In this document: piece after piece, positions 24,086-32,601 of the stretch
Layout: each line of letters opens with the position of its first letter
Position numbering within the stretch: position 1 is the first letter of the stretch
Assembly: GCA_903851195.1 (NCBI GenBank)
Contig: CAINNJ010000050.1
Coordinates: 1-64,000 of the forward strand
From: an uncultured Acidobacteriia bacterium
GTDB lineage: Bacteria > Acidobacteriota > Terriglobia > Bryobacterales > Bryobacteraceae
Reading direction: 5' to 3'
Length of the DNA stretch: 64,000 nucleotides
The notes under the pieces: generated by a model
What the model was told of the DNA's origin: nothing
The model's database searches: none
The model's input: the letters and a program-made list of their open reading frames with translations, nothing else
Position numbers and translations under genes: made by a program

Positions 24086-25012
24086 ATGCTATTCCGAACC
24101 CTGGTTCCGAGCCTCCTTTTGCTTTGCGCGGTGTCCGCCGCGCAGGAAAATCCGCGTCCCCGCATCGTGGGTGTGCCGCATGTTGCCCTGCACGTCCACG
24201 ACATCGAAGCTTCGCGGCACTTCTACAAGGATTTGCTGGGCTTCAGCGAGCCGTTCTCCATCATGCAGGACGGCAAACTGTGGATGACCTTCATCAAGAT
24301 CAACGACCGTCAGTACGTGGAGCTTTCGCCGGAGAACAGCAAGACCGACCCGCGCTTCATGCACCTGTCCGTTGAAACCGACAATGCCGACGGACTCCGG
24401 AAGTATCTGCTTTCGAAAGGCGTGAAGGCACCGGCGGGTCCGCTGCAGCACGGGCGAATCGGCAACCTGGGCTATATGGTGAATGACCCGGACGGGAACC
24501 ATATCGACGTCACCCAGTATGAGCCGGACGGTTCCACCATGAAGAACGTGGGCAAAGACATGTCGGAGGAGCGCATTTCCAGGCGACTGCTGCATGTCGG
24601 CTTCTACGTCACGAAACCGGAGACCGCGACCTTTTACAAGGAGACGCTCGGCTTTCGGGAGTTCTGGCGCGGCACGGCCGACGGCAAGGCGGCGAGCTAC
24701 GCCAATTTGATGGTGCCGGAAGGCACGGAGTACGTCGAGTTCATGCTGGGTCCCATGCCGCCCGTCGAGCAGCGCGGAACCGGCTACCATCTGGCGCTGG
24801 AGGTGCCGGATATGGATGCCGCCATCGCGAAGCTCAACGCGAAGCCGGCCCGGAAGGATTACACGAGGCCGATCGAGGTAAAAACCGGCCGGAATCACAA
24901 GCGCCAGGCGAATCTTTACGATCCGGACGGCACGCGCGTGGAGTTAATGGAAGACCACACCGTGGACGGTCTGCCCTCGCCGCCGACCTCGCTTCCTCTT
25001 TTCTCAAAATAG
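24086..25012 (+). CDS. Secreted protein with two VOC (glyoxalase/dioxygenase-fold) domains
   Basis: 308 residues, ATG at 24086 with AGGAAGGAAG upstream. Signal peptide (LFRTLVPSLLLLCAVSA). First VOC domain ~30-150 (VPHVALHVHDIEASRHFYKD; GYMVNDPDGNHIDVTQYEP), second ~170-295 (LLHVGFYVTKPETATFYKET; NLYDPDGTRVELMEDHT). The metal ligands expected for VOC enzymes (His at the first strand, Glu or Asp at the last) appear in each half. Activity could be an extradiol dioxygenase, lyase or isomerase; the periplasmic location is unusual for glyoxalase I. A quasi-palindrome at 25020-25045 followed by a T run may end transcription. Confidence 0.8.
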   Translation: MLFRTLVPSLLLLCAVSAAQENPRPRIVGVPHVALHVHDIEASRHFYKDLLGFSEPFSIMQDGKLWMTFIKINDRQYVELSPENSKTDPRFMHLSVETDNADGLRKYLLSKGVKAPAGPLQHGRIGNLGYMVNDPDGNHIDVTQYEPDGSTMKNVGKDMSEERISRRLLHVGFYVTKPETATFYKETLGFREFWRGTADGKAASYANLMVPEGTEYVEFMLGPMPPVEQRGTGYHLALEVPDMDAAIAKLNAKPARKDYTRPIEVKTGRNHKRQANLYDPDGTRVELMEDHTVDGLPSPPTSLPLFSK

Positions 25013-25062
25013 CCCCGATCCGGACGGCGTGCGTACGGCGTCCGGTATACTTTTTCCAAACC

Positions 25063-28000
25063 ATGTGGATTGTCCGGCTGGCACTCGGCCGCCCTTACAC
25101 CTTTGTCGTGATGGCTGTTCTGATGGCCATCCTGGGGGGTGCGGCGATCACCACAATGCCGGTCGATATCTTCCCGTATATCGACATCCCGATTGTCAGC
25201 GTGCTCTGGGTCTACACGGGTCTCTCGCCGGAGGAGATGGAAAAGCGCGTCGTCACCAACTTCGAACGCAGCGTCACTTCGAACGTCAACGACATCGAGC
25301 ACATTGAATCCCAGGCGTACAACGGCTACGCGGTCATCCGGATCTACTTTCATCCGAACGTCAAAATCGATATGGCCGTGGCGCAGGTTACCGCCACCAT
25401 GCAAACGTCGCTTCGCCAGATGCCGCCGGGCATGTTTCCCGCGAATATTCTGAAGTACGACGCGGCGAGCGTTCCCATCCTGCAGCTTGGTCTTTCCAGC
25501 AAGACTCTGCGGGAGCAGGAGATTTTCGATCTTGGCAACAACTTTATCCGCACGCCCCTCGGCACCGTGCAGGGCGCTTCGGTCTCCTATCCGCTGGGCG
25601 GGAAGCAGCGCGCCGTCATGGTGGATCTGAATCCGGATGAGCTTTACGCCCGCCAGTTGTCGCCCGTGGATGTCTCGAACGCCCTCAATCTGCAGAACCT
25701 GATTCTCCCCGCCGGAACCGCCAAACTCGCGAAGACGGAGTATCAGGTGCGCGTGAACTCCAGTCCCGTCGCGCTGGAGGATCTGAACAATCTGCCCATC
25801 AAGACGGTCAACGGCGCCACCGTGTTCATGAAAGACGTCGCCCAGGTGCGGGACGGCTTTTCCGTGCAGACCAATATCGTCCGCACCAACGGTTCGCGCG
25901 GCGTGCTGATCACCATCACGCGCAGCGGCAAGGCGTCCACGCTGTCGATCGTCAACGCCGTGAAAGCCGCGCTGCCGAGAATCCTCGCCAACGTGCCGCC
26001 GGAGTTGAAGGTCACGGCACTTGCCGATCAGTCGGTGTTCGTGCGCGCCTCCATCGAGGGCGTGGTCCGGGAAGCTCTGATCGCCGCCGCGCTCACCGGT
26101 CTGATGATCCTGCTGTTTCTGGGCAGCTGGCGCAGCACCCTGATCGTCTGTATCTCCATTCCGCTCTCGATTCTCACGTCACTGTTCGTGATGAGCCTGC
26201 TCGGCATGACCATCAACGTGATGACGCTGGGAGGCCTCGCGCTGGCCGTGGGCATTCTGGTGGACGACGCGACCGTCGAGATCGAAAATACCCACCGGAA
26301 CATCGCCATGCGCAAGCCGTTGATCCGCGCCGTGCTGGATGGCGCGTCCCAGATCGCGGTGCCCACTTTCGTCGCCACGCTCTCGATTTGCATCGTCTTC
26401 GTTCCCGTGCTGCTGCTCACCGGGACGGCTAGTTATCTGTTCACCCCGCTGGCGCTGGCGGTCGTGTTCGCGCTGATGGCTTCGTATCTCCTGTCGCGCA
26501 CCCTGGTTCCGACCATGATGGCGTATCTGCTGGGCTCCGAAATGGAGCTTTATCGTCACGGCCCTTCGGGCGAACCGGCGCGGGGACGGGGCCTCCTGTG
26601 GCGTGTCCATCACCTCTTCAACACGCTCTTTGAGAAACTGCGCTACCGGTATCTCGGACTGCTGAACTGGTCTCTCAACCATCGCGGGCGCGTGCTGACG
26701 GCGTTCATGGCGTTCTCAGTCGCCTCGCTAGGGCTGGCCGCGCTGATCGGGCAGGACTTCTTCCCGGCTGTGGATGCCGGACAGATGCGGCTGCACGCGC
26801 GCGGTCCCTCCGGCATGCGAATCGAGGAGACCGAAGCGCGCTTCGCCCTGATCGAGAACGAGGTTCGCGCCGTGGTGCCCCCGCGTGAACTCGATATGCT
26901 GCTCGACAACATCGGCATTCCCAACAGCTGGCCGGTGATCGCGCAGGGCGACAACCCCACCATCTCGTCCGCCGACGGGGAGATTCTGATCTCGCTGAAC
27001 CGGGAGAAACACGGGCCCACGCGGGACTACGAAGTGCAGCTGCGCAAGCGGCTCCGGCAGCGTTTTCCGGATATGAGCTTCTTCTTCCAGCCGGCCGACA
27101 TCACCAGTCAGATTGTCAACTTCGGGCTGCCCGCGCCCATCGATCTGCAGGTGGTGGGGCGCAACGCCGAGGCGAACTATAAGGTCGCCGTGCGCCTGGC
27201 GGAGAAGATCAGTCACGTGCCGGGCGCGGCGGATGTGCACGTTCATCAGGTGGTCGCGCAGCCGGAGGTGCGGCTGAACGTGGACCGCGGCAAAGCGTCC
27301 CAACTGGGACTCACGCAGCGCGACGTCACCAGCAACATGCTGATCTCCCTGAGCGGCAGCGCCACGGTGGCGCCGAACTTCTGGATGAACTGGAACAACG
27401 GCGTGAACTACAACATCGGCGTCCAAACCCCGCAATACCGGCTTGACTCGCTGGACGCGCTGCTGCGTACGCCGATCTCCGTCGCGACGAACACGGTGAC
27501 AAGCAGTACAGCGGCGTCCCCCGAAGGCGCGGCGGCGGCCGGCGCGGCATCCGTCTCCGCGGCGCCCGGCGGCAGTTCGCAGGCATACGGAAACCCGGGC
27601 GCGATGGGCGGCAGCACGCAGTTGCTCTCCAATCTGGTAAGCGTAAAGCGTGGTTACACGCCGGTGATCGTGAACCATTACAACGTCTGGCCGGTCTTCG
27701 ACGTGTATGCCAATCTGGACCGTCGCGATCTGGGCGGGGTGGGCGCGGAGGTCCGCAGAATCATGGCGGAAGAAGAGCCGCACCTGCCACGCGGCACCAC
27801 GTTCAACCTGCGCGGGCAGGTGGAAACGATGCAGTCGTCCTTCTTCCGGCTGACGCTGGGAATGATTTTCGCCGTCGTGCTGGTCTACCTGCTGATCACG
27901 GTGAACTTCCAGTCCTGGCTGGATCCGTTCATCATCCTGACCGCTCTGCCGGGCGCGATGGCGGGCATTCTGTGGATGCTCTTTCTGACCCGCACGACGC

Positions 28001-28407
28001 TGAGCGTGCCGTCCCTGATGGGTTCGATTATGTGCATCGGCGTGGCCACGGCGAACAGTATTCTGATGGTGACTTTCGCGAACGACGAACGCACGGGCGA
28101 AGGCCTGGCCGTGATCCCCTCCGCGCGGGAAGCGATGCTGGCGGCCGGCTACGCGCGGATGCGCCCGGTGCTCATGACCGCAATCGCGATGATTCTGGGT
28201 ATGCTGCCGATGGCGCTGGGTCTGGGTGAAGGCGGCGAACAGAATGCGCCACTCGGTCGCGCCGTGATCGGCGGCCTGATGTTCGCCACCGTCACCACCC
28301 TTTTCGTGGTGCCGATTATTTACAGTTATCTGCGTACGAGACCTCCTGTGGATCACCAAAGGCAGTTGACCGAGCGCGAGAACGAGGCCGATTATGCAGG
28401 ATATTGA
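25063..28407 (+). CDS. RND efflux transporter, inner-membrane pump (AcrB/MdtB type)
   Basis: 1114 residues, typical RND length with a small excess. TM1 (FVVMAVLMAILGGAA), large periplasmic porter loops, and the TM4 proton-relay motif GILVDDATVEIEN with the two Asp. A second set of helices begins near residue 920. In the second periplasmic part there is a 30-residue Ala/Gly/Ser-rich insertion (near residues 815-850) not expected in AcrB. It exports drugs, bile-like compounds or aromatics by proton antiport. The adaptor gene follows with a 14-base overlap; no outer-membrane channel gene is in the window. Confidence 0.92.
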   Translation: MWIVRLALGRPYTFVVMAVLMAILGGAAITTMPVDIFPYIDIPIVSVLWVYTGLSPEEMEKRVVTNFERSVTSNVNDIEHIESQAYNGYAVIRIYFHPNVKIDMAVAQVTATMQTSLRQMPPGMFPANILKYDAASVPILQLGLSSKTLREQEIFDLGNNFIRTPLGTVQGASVSYPLGGKQRAVMVDLNPDELYARQLSPVDVSNALNLQNLILPAGTAKLAKTEYQVRVNSSPVALEDLNNLPIKTVNGATVFMKDVAQVRDGFSVQTNIVRTNGSRGVLITITRSGKASTLSIVNAVKAALPRILANVPPELKVTALADQSVFVRASIEGVVREALIAAALTGLMILLFLGSWRSTLIVCISIPLSILTSLFVMSLLGMTINVMTLGGLALAVGILVDDATVEIENTHRNIAMRKPLIRAVLDGASQIAVPTFVATLSICIVFVPVLLLTGTASYLFTPLALAVVFALMASYLLSRTLVPTMMAYLLGSEMELYRHGPSGEPARGRGLLWRVHHLFNTLFEKLRYRYLGLLNWSLNHRGRVLTAFMAFSVASLGLAALIGQDFFPAVDAGQMRLHARGPSGMRIEETEARFALIENEVRAVVPPRELDMLLDNIGIPNSWPVIAQGDNPTISSADGEILISLNREKHGPTRDYEVQLRKRLRQRFPDMSFFFQPADITSQIVNFGLPAPIDLQVVGRNAEANYKVAVRLAEKISHVPGAADVHVHQVVAQPEVRLNVDRGKASQLGLTQRDVTSNMLISLSGSATVAPNFWMNWNNGVNYNIGVQTPQYRLDSLDALLRTPISVATNTVTSSTAASPEGAAAAGAASVSAAPGGSSQAYGNPGAMGGSTQLLSNLVSVKRGYTPVIVNHYNVWPVFDVYANLDRRDLGGVGAEVRRIMAEEEPHLPRGTTFNLRGQVETMQSSFFRLTLGMIFAVVLVYLLITVNFQSWLDPFIILTALPGAMAGILWMLFLTRTTLSVPSLMGSIMCIGVATANSILMVTFANDERTGEGLAVIPSAREAMLAAGYARMRPVLMTAIAMILGMLPMALGLGEGGEQNAPLGRAVIGGLMFATVTTLFVVPIIYSYLRTRPPVDHQRQLTERENEADYAGY

Positions 28408-29692
28408 CCGCGAGCCGCCATTGACCGGGAAGCCCGCGCACCCGGAACCTGTGGCAAAGTTCTGGAACCCCTCCGCCCTGACGCTCTGGGCGATCTTCCT
28501 GTTCGCCACGGTGTTGATTGTGGTCGCGTTCTTCGCGGGCTACATCCCGCTGCAGCAAAGGCGCGTGGTGATCGCGGCGGAAGCGAAAGAGCAGGAGCTT
28601 GCCTTACCGCGCGTGGAGACCGTGCAGGTGGCGCGCTCCAGCCGGAAGAGTGGTCTGGTGCTGCCAGGCAATATCCAGCCCATCGCCGAAGCGCCCATTC
28701 TGGCGCGCGCCGATGGCTACATCGAACACCGTCTCGTCGATATCGGCGACCGCGTGCGAGCGGGCCAGCCGGTGGCCGACATCGAAGCGCCGGAACTGGC
28801 GGATCAACTGGCGCAGGCCAAAGCGGTGGTGCAGCAGGCCCAGGCCGGAGTCGACCAGGCGCTGGCCAACGCGCAGCAGGGCAAGTCCGACATGGAACTG
28901 GCCAGGCTGACCGCGGAACGCTCCGCCCGCCTGGTGGCGAAGGGTGCGGTGGCGCGCCAGGAAGACGATCAGTTGCAGGCGCAGTTCCAGTCGAAACTCG
29001 CCATGGTGCAGTCGCTTGAGAAAGCGATTGCCGTGCAGCGGGCCAATCTGGCGGCCGCGCAGTCGAGCGTGGCCCGGCTGGAAAAGATGCTGGGTTACCA
29101 GGTGGTTCGCGCGCCGTTCGATGGCGTGGTGACGCTTCGCAACGTGGATGCGGGCGCGCTGGTGACGGCGGGCAGCACCCTTCTGTTCCGCATCGCCCAG
29201 GTGTCCACCTTGCGAACCTACCTGAACGTGCCCCAAAACTATGCCGGTTCCGTCAGGCCCGGGCAGCCGGCGCTGATCACGGTTTCTAATCTGCCGGGCC
29301 GGCAGTTCACGGGCTCGGTGGCGCGCACTTCGAATTCGCTGGATCCGGCGAGCCGCACCCTGCTCGTGGAAGTCCATCTGCCGAATGCGGCCAATGAACT
29401 GATGCCCGGAATGTACGCGGAAGTGGAACTGAGCAGCGTGCGGGCGGAGCCGCCCCTGCTGGTGCCGAGCGAGTCCCTGATCGTTCGCGCCGACGGGGCA
29501 CAGGTCGCCCTGATTCGCGCGGACAAGACCGTCCATCTGCAGAAGATCGAGCCGGGGCGGGACTATGGCGACCGTCTCGAAGTGATCCGTGGCCTGAATG
29601 ACGGCGACACCATCATCGCGAACCCCGGCGACGTGGCGCGGGAAGGTATGAAGGTCGATCCCGTTCCCGTGCAGTCCGCTCCGGCAAAGTAA
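28394..29692 (+). CDS. RND efflux periplasmic adaptor (membrane fusion protein)
   Basis: 432 residues. A single N-terminal membrane anchor (LTLWAIFLFATVLIVVAFFAGY, ~32-50), lipoyl halves flanking a helical hairpin (QPVADIEAPELADQLAQAKA to LEKMLGYQVVRAPFDGVVTL), a beta-barrel domain and a C-terminal membrane-proximal domain (LVPSESLIVRADGAQVALIR). It links the RND pump to an outer-membrane channel. It overlaps the pump gene by 14 bases on the same strand and is certainly co-translated. Confidence 0.92.
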   Translation: MQDIDREPPLTGKPAHPEPVAKFWNPSALTLWAIFLFATVLIVVAFFAGYIPLQQRRVVIAAEAKEQELALPRVETVQVARSSRKSGLVLPGNIQPIAEAPILARADGYIEHRLVDIGDRVRAGQPVADIEAPELADQLAQAKAVVQQAQAGVDQALANAQQGKSDMELARLTAERSARLVAKGAVARQEDDQLQAQFQSKLAMVQSLEKAIAVQRANLAAAQSSVARLEKMLGYQVVRAPFDGVVTLRNVDAGALVTAGSTLLFRIAQVSTLRTYLNVPQNYAGSVRPGQPALITVSNLPGRQFTGSVARTSNSLDPASRTLLVEVHLPNAANELMPGMYAEVELSSVRAEPPLLVPSESLIVRADGAQVALIRADKTVHLQKIEPGRDYGDRLEVIRGLNDGDTIIANPGDVAREGMKVDPVPVQSAPAK

Positions 29693-29702
29693 CGCTGTCG
29701 GA

Positions 29703-31241
29703 CTACTTCGCCGCTTCGGGCAGCGCGAAGCTGTAGAGCGTATCGCGCACGGCCATTACGACGAATTGCCGTCCGTCCGCCTCATAGGTGATGGGCGCAT
29801 TGGTCGCGGGTCCGCCTGCATTCACCTTCCAGAGCGTCTTGCCGCGCGCGGCATCCAGCGCCACCAGATAGCCGGAGTTCGAGGTAAAGAGCAGCCCGCC
29901 GGCCGTGCTCAGAATGCCTGCCGGATTCCCGTAGCCCACCTTCCAGCGCACCTCGCCGGTCTGGTAGTCGATGGCCAGCAGCGCGGGGTCGCCGGGACTG
30001 AGCGCGGATTCCCGCCCTCCCTGATGGTCTTCCAGTCCGCCGGGAAACGCCCCGTTCGTCAGGTACGTGAGGCTCCAGACACCGACGTTGGCGTTCACGT
30101 AAAACAGACCCGTGGAGGGGCTGTATGCGGGCACCCACCAGTTCGTTCCGGATCCCTGAAACAGTGCGCCGTCCGGACGCGGATCCTTCTTCGGGTCGGG
30201 GATCGGTTCGCCGCGCGGATTCAGCCCCAGCGACCAGTTCTGCGGCCCGAAGCTCTGTGTCAGCAGATGCTCCCCGGTGGCGCGGTCCAGCAGAAAGAAG
30301 TAGCCGTTCCGGCTGGCCTGCGCAACCATCTTCCTGGGACGGCCGCGGAACGCCCCGTCGATCAGGACAACCGATTCGGTGGCGTCGCGATCCGTTGTGT
30401 CGTGCGGCGAAGGCTGGAAGTACCAGACGAGCTTGCCGGTGTCCGCGTTGAGCGCCACGATGGAGCAGGTGTAGAGGTTGGAGCCGGCGCGGCCGCGTCC
30501 GTCGAGCACGGGGTGAGGATTGCCCGTGCCCCAATAGATGAGGTTCAGATCCGGATCGTAGCTGCCCTGCACCCAGGTGGTGCCGCCGCCGTGCAGCAGG
30601 GCTTCTTCGCTCGGCCAGGTCTCGGAACCAGGCTCACCCCATTTGGGAACGCTGGTCCACGTCCAGAGCACTTTGCCGCTTTCCGGATCCACGGCTTTGA
30701 GAAAGCCGGTAACGTCACCCGCGTCGCCGGAAATCCCCACGATGAGCTTGTCTTTCACCACCAGAGGCGGGGTGCTCATGTAATAGCCGAAGTTCACGTC
30801 AGCCATCGCGGTTTCCCAGACCTTCGCGCCGGTGTCCGCCCGCAGGCAGATCAGAAAGGCGTCGGGTGTGCCGAAGTAGATCTTGTCTTTATAGAAAGCC
30901 ACCCCGCGATTGGCGATCCGGTCGCCGCGCGACGGACGGTTGAAGCGCCAGAGTTCCTGACCGGTGCGGGCATTCACGGCCCAGACGCGGTCCGGCACCG
31001 TGAGGTACAGGATGCCGTTCACCACCACGGGCGTTCCTTTAATCACGCCCGCGGCCGGTTTGAACTGCCACGCGGGCGCGAGGCTCGCGGCGTTGGAGGT
31101 GTTGATCTGTGCCAAAGGGCTGTGGCGACGGCCGGAATTATCGCCATTCAGGGCGGGCCAGGATCCGGCGGGCTGCGCGCTCACGCGGGCGACCGCCAGT
31201 GAACAGAGAACCACGGCGAGAAGAGTCGCAGGTGTTTTCAT
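29703..31241 (-). CDS. PQQ-dependent dehydrogenase (quinoprotein), secreted, without haem domain
   Basis: 512 residues from the ATG at 31241, signal peptide 1-~22 (LLAVVLCSLAVARVSAQ). Propeller motifs WPALNGDNSGRRHSPLAQIN, WVQGSYDPDLNLIYWGTGNP, HDTTDRDATESVVLID and VVMAVRDTLYSFALP. No CxxCH, so electrons must leave through the separate dihaem cytochrome encoded just upstream in the same operon (13 bases between genes). Substrate probably an alcohol or sugar; family members differ too much to say. The frame extends upstream to 31337 but this is the neighbour's sequence. Confidence 0.87.
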   Translation of the reverse strand: MKTPATLLAVVLCSLAVARVSAQPAGSWPALNGDNSGRRHSPLAQINTSNAASLAPAWQFKPAAGVIKGTPVVVNGILYLTVPDRVWAVNARTGQELWRFNRPSRGDRIANRGVAFYKDKIYFGTPDAFLICLRADTGAKVWETAMADVNFGYYMSTPPLVVKDKLIVGISGDAGDVTGFLKAVDPESGKVLWTWTSVPKWGEPGSETWPSEEALLHGGGTTWVQGSYDPDLNLIYWGTGNPHPVLDGRGRAGSNLYTCSIVALNADTGKLVWYFQPSPHDTTDRDATESVVLIDGAFRGRPRKMVAQASRNGYFFLLDRATGEHLLTQSFGPQNWSLGLNPRGEPIPDPKKDPRPDGALFQGSGTNWWVPAYSPSTGLFYVNANVGVWSLTYLTNGAFPGGLEDHQGGRESALSPGDPALLAIDYQTGEVRWKVGYGNPAGILSTAGGLLFTSNSGYLVALDAARGKTLWKVNAGGPATNAPITYEADGRQFVVMAVRDTLYSFALPEAAK

Positions 31242-31254
31242 TTTCGGGCTCGGT

Positions 31255-32028
31255 TTACTGCAACGTCCAAAGGTAGGCGAACAGGTTGTGCACATCCGCG
31301 TCGGTATATTTCGGCAGCAGTTCGCGGTGCGCGGCAAGGGGATCGTTCACCTCGACCTTCACTTCGTCGGCCACGAAAGCGTGGGTTTTGCCTGCTGCAT
31401 CCTGCAGCACGACATCGTAGGTGTTCAGCGTTTTCAGGTCGCCCGAGACCCGCTCGCCGGACGAAAGCGTCACCGTTACGGTTCTGGGTTTGGTGGCGCG
31501 GGGCATGAGGAATCTGGACTGCAGAAATACAGGCGGATATTTGCGGGCAATCCCGGCAAGATCGCCCGTGGCGGAATGGCAGGTGCCGCACTTGCCGGCG
31601 CCCTGAAAGAACTGTTTCCCGGCTTCGGCGTTGCCGGTGAGAAGGCGTTCCACCGGGTAATCGTCGGGTGGCGGTCCGGGACTCACGCGATCATACTTCT
31701 GCACGGCCCACTGCACCCAGGCGATCACGTCCTTCATGCTGTCGTCACTCAACCCGACCGGTGGCATGCCCTTCCGGCCCGAGCGCACGACCGCCGCGAT
31801 CGCGGAGCCGTCGCGGTCGTGTCTAACCAGCGCGCTGCGGATCAGATTCGGACCCTGCTTCGTTCCGGTCGCGTTGGCGGCGTGGCATTCGGCACAATGC
31901 CGGGAGAAATCCACCCGCCCGCGCTCGGCGGCTTGCGGCTCCGGATCCGCGGGCCAGGCCCACCACCGGTTTCCCTGCGCGTAGAGGGCGGACGCCATGA
32001 GCAGCAACGCCGCGAGTCGGATTTTCAT
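31255..32028 (-). CDS. Secreted dihaem cytochrome c, partner of the PQQ dehydrogenase
   Basis: 257 residues from the ATG at 32028 (AGGA four bases upstream; a TTG at 32040 is the longer option). Signal peptide 1-17. Two haem sites: CAECH (45-49) and CGTCH (147-151), each with a following Met-containing loop (KGMPPVGLSD). The C-terminal part (TVTVTLSSGERVSGDLKTLN...VVLQDAAGKTHAF) is a beta-rich segment shared with cytochrome-PQQ fusions, and also present in the fused dehydrogenase at 20.7-23 kb. It collects electrons from the quinoprotein encoded next to it. Confidence 0.87.
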   Translation of the reverse strand: MKIRLAALLLMASALYAQGNRWWAWPADPEPQAAERGRVDFSRHCAECHAANATGTKQGPNLIRSALVRHDRDGSAIAAVVRSGRKGMPPVGLSDDSMKDVIAWVQWAVQKYDRVSPGPPPDDYPVERLLTGNAEAGKQFFQGAGKCGTCHSATGDLAGIARKYPPVFLQSRFLMPRATKPRTVTVTLSSGERVSGDLKTLNTYDVVLQDAAGKTHAFVADEVKVEVNDPLAAHRELLPKYTDADVHNLFAYLWTLQ

Positions 32029-32061
32029 ATTCCTGACCAAATTATCAGGCTCGTGTACGTT

Positions 32062-32418
32062 TCAGCGCGCGGCCCGGCGGCCGGACAGAAGCAGCAACCC
32101 GCCCGCGAGCGCGATTCCCGCGAAATCGGCCAGGAGATCCGGCCATTCGAACAACGGGCTGTACAGAACGCGCTGCAGGATTTCAATGCCTGTCGCCAGC
32201 GAAAATGTGATGGCCAGTGTTATGGCTGTTCCGGTACGGTTGTGCGACAAGCGGGAGAGCAGGAACGCCGGAAATCCAAATGCTGCGGCGTGCAGGACGA
32301 GATGGCTCAAGGTGCCGGCACGAGCCAGGGGTGAGCGAAAGGGCGATACCGATCCGGCAAACAATGCGACCAGCCAGATCACGGCTAACAAGAGGATATT
32401 CCGTCCCGGCGGCCTCAC
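32062..32418 (-). CDS. VanZ-like membrane protein
   Basis: 118 residues with four hydrophobic segments. The pattern SHLVLHAAAFGFPAFLL, ITFSLATGIEILQ and FEWPDLLADFAGIALAG matches the VanZ-like family, small membrane proteins of unclear role (teicoplanin resistance in the founding member, often near polysaccharide genes elsewhere). It is 33 bases upstream of the dihaem cytochrome gene on the same strand and may share its transcript. Confidence 0.75.
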   Translation of the reverse strand: MRPPGRNILLLAVIWLVALFAGSVSPFRSPLARAGTLSHLVLHAAAFGFPAFLLSRLSHNRTGTAITLAITFSLATGIEILQRVLYSPLFEWPDLLADFAGIALAGGLLLLSGRRAAR

Positions 32419-32601
32419 AATGTCTCAATGCTCTCACAGGACAACAAACGGATCTTACCAGTAGCATTACTGTTGAATTTCATTTTCGATAGAGTATTTT
32501 CGGAAAATCAGATCCTGCTTTGTCCGGCCTTTTGTAAGTTACCCGAAATGAGTGCTTTAACGGAATGAGCTTTTGGCGGGAGGTTTGCAGCGTCCGGAAC
32601 C

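Noticed and set aside
20707-24204. A 1165-residue minus-strand frame reaching through the desaturase gene
   Set aside because: Its upstream part is antisense to the desaturase; the quinoprotein starts at 23040 with a signal peptide.
25020-25045. Quasi-palindrome CCGGACG...CGTCCGG followed by a T run, as a terminator
   Set aside because: It is only 18 bases before the RND pump start and may equally be promoter DNA, so I did not list it as a firm feature.
26728-28509. A 593-residue frame antisense to the RND pump
   Set aside because: His/Arg-rich composition typical of an antisense shadow in high-GC DNA; no domain and no start context.
28604-29536. A 310-residue frame antisense to the RND adaptor
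   Set aside because: Antisense shadow of a clear membrane fusion protein, with no family features.
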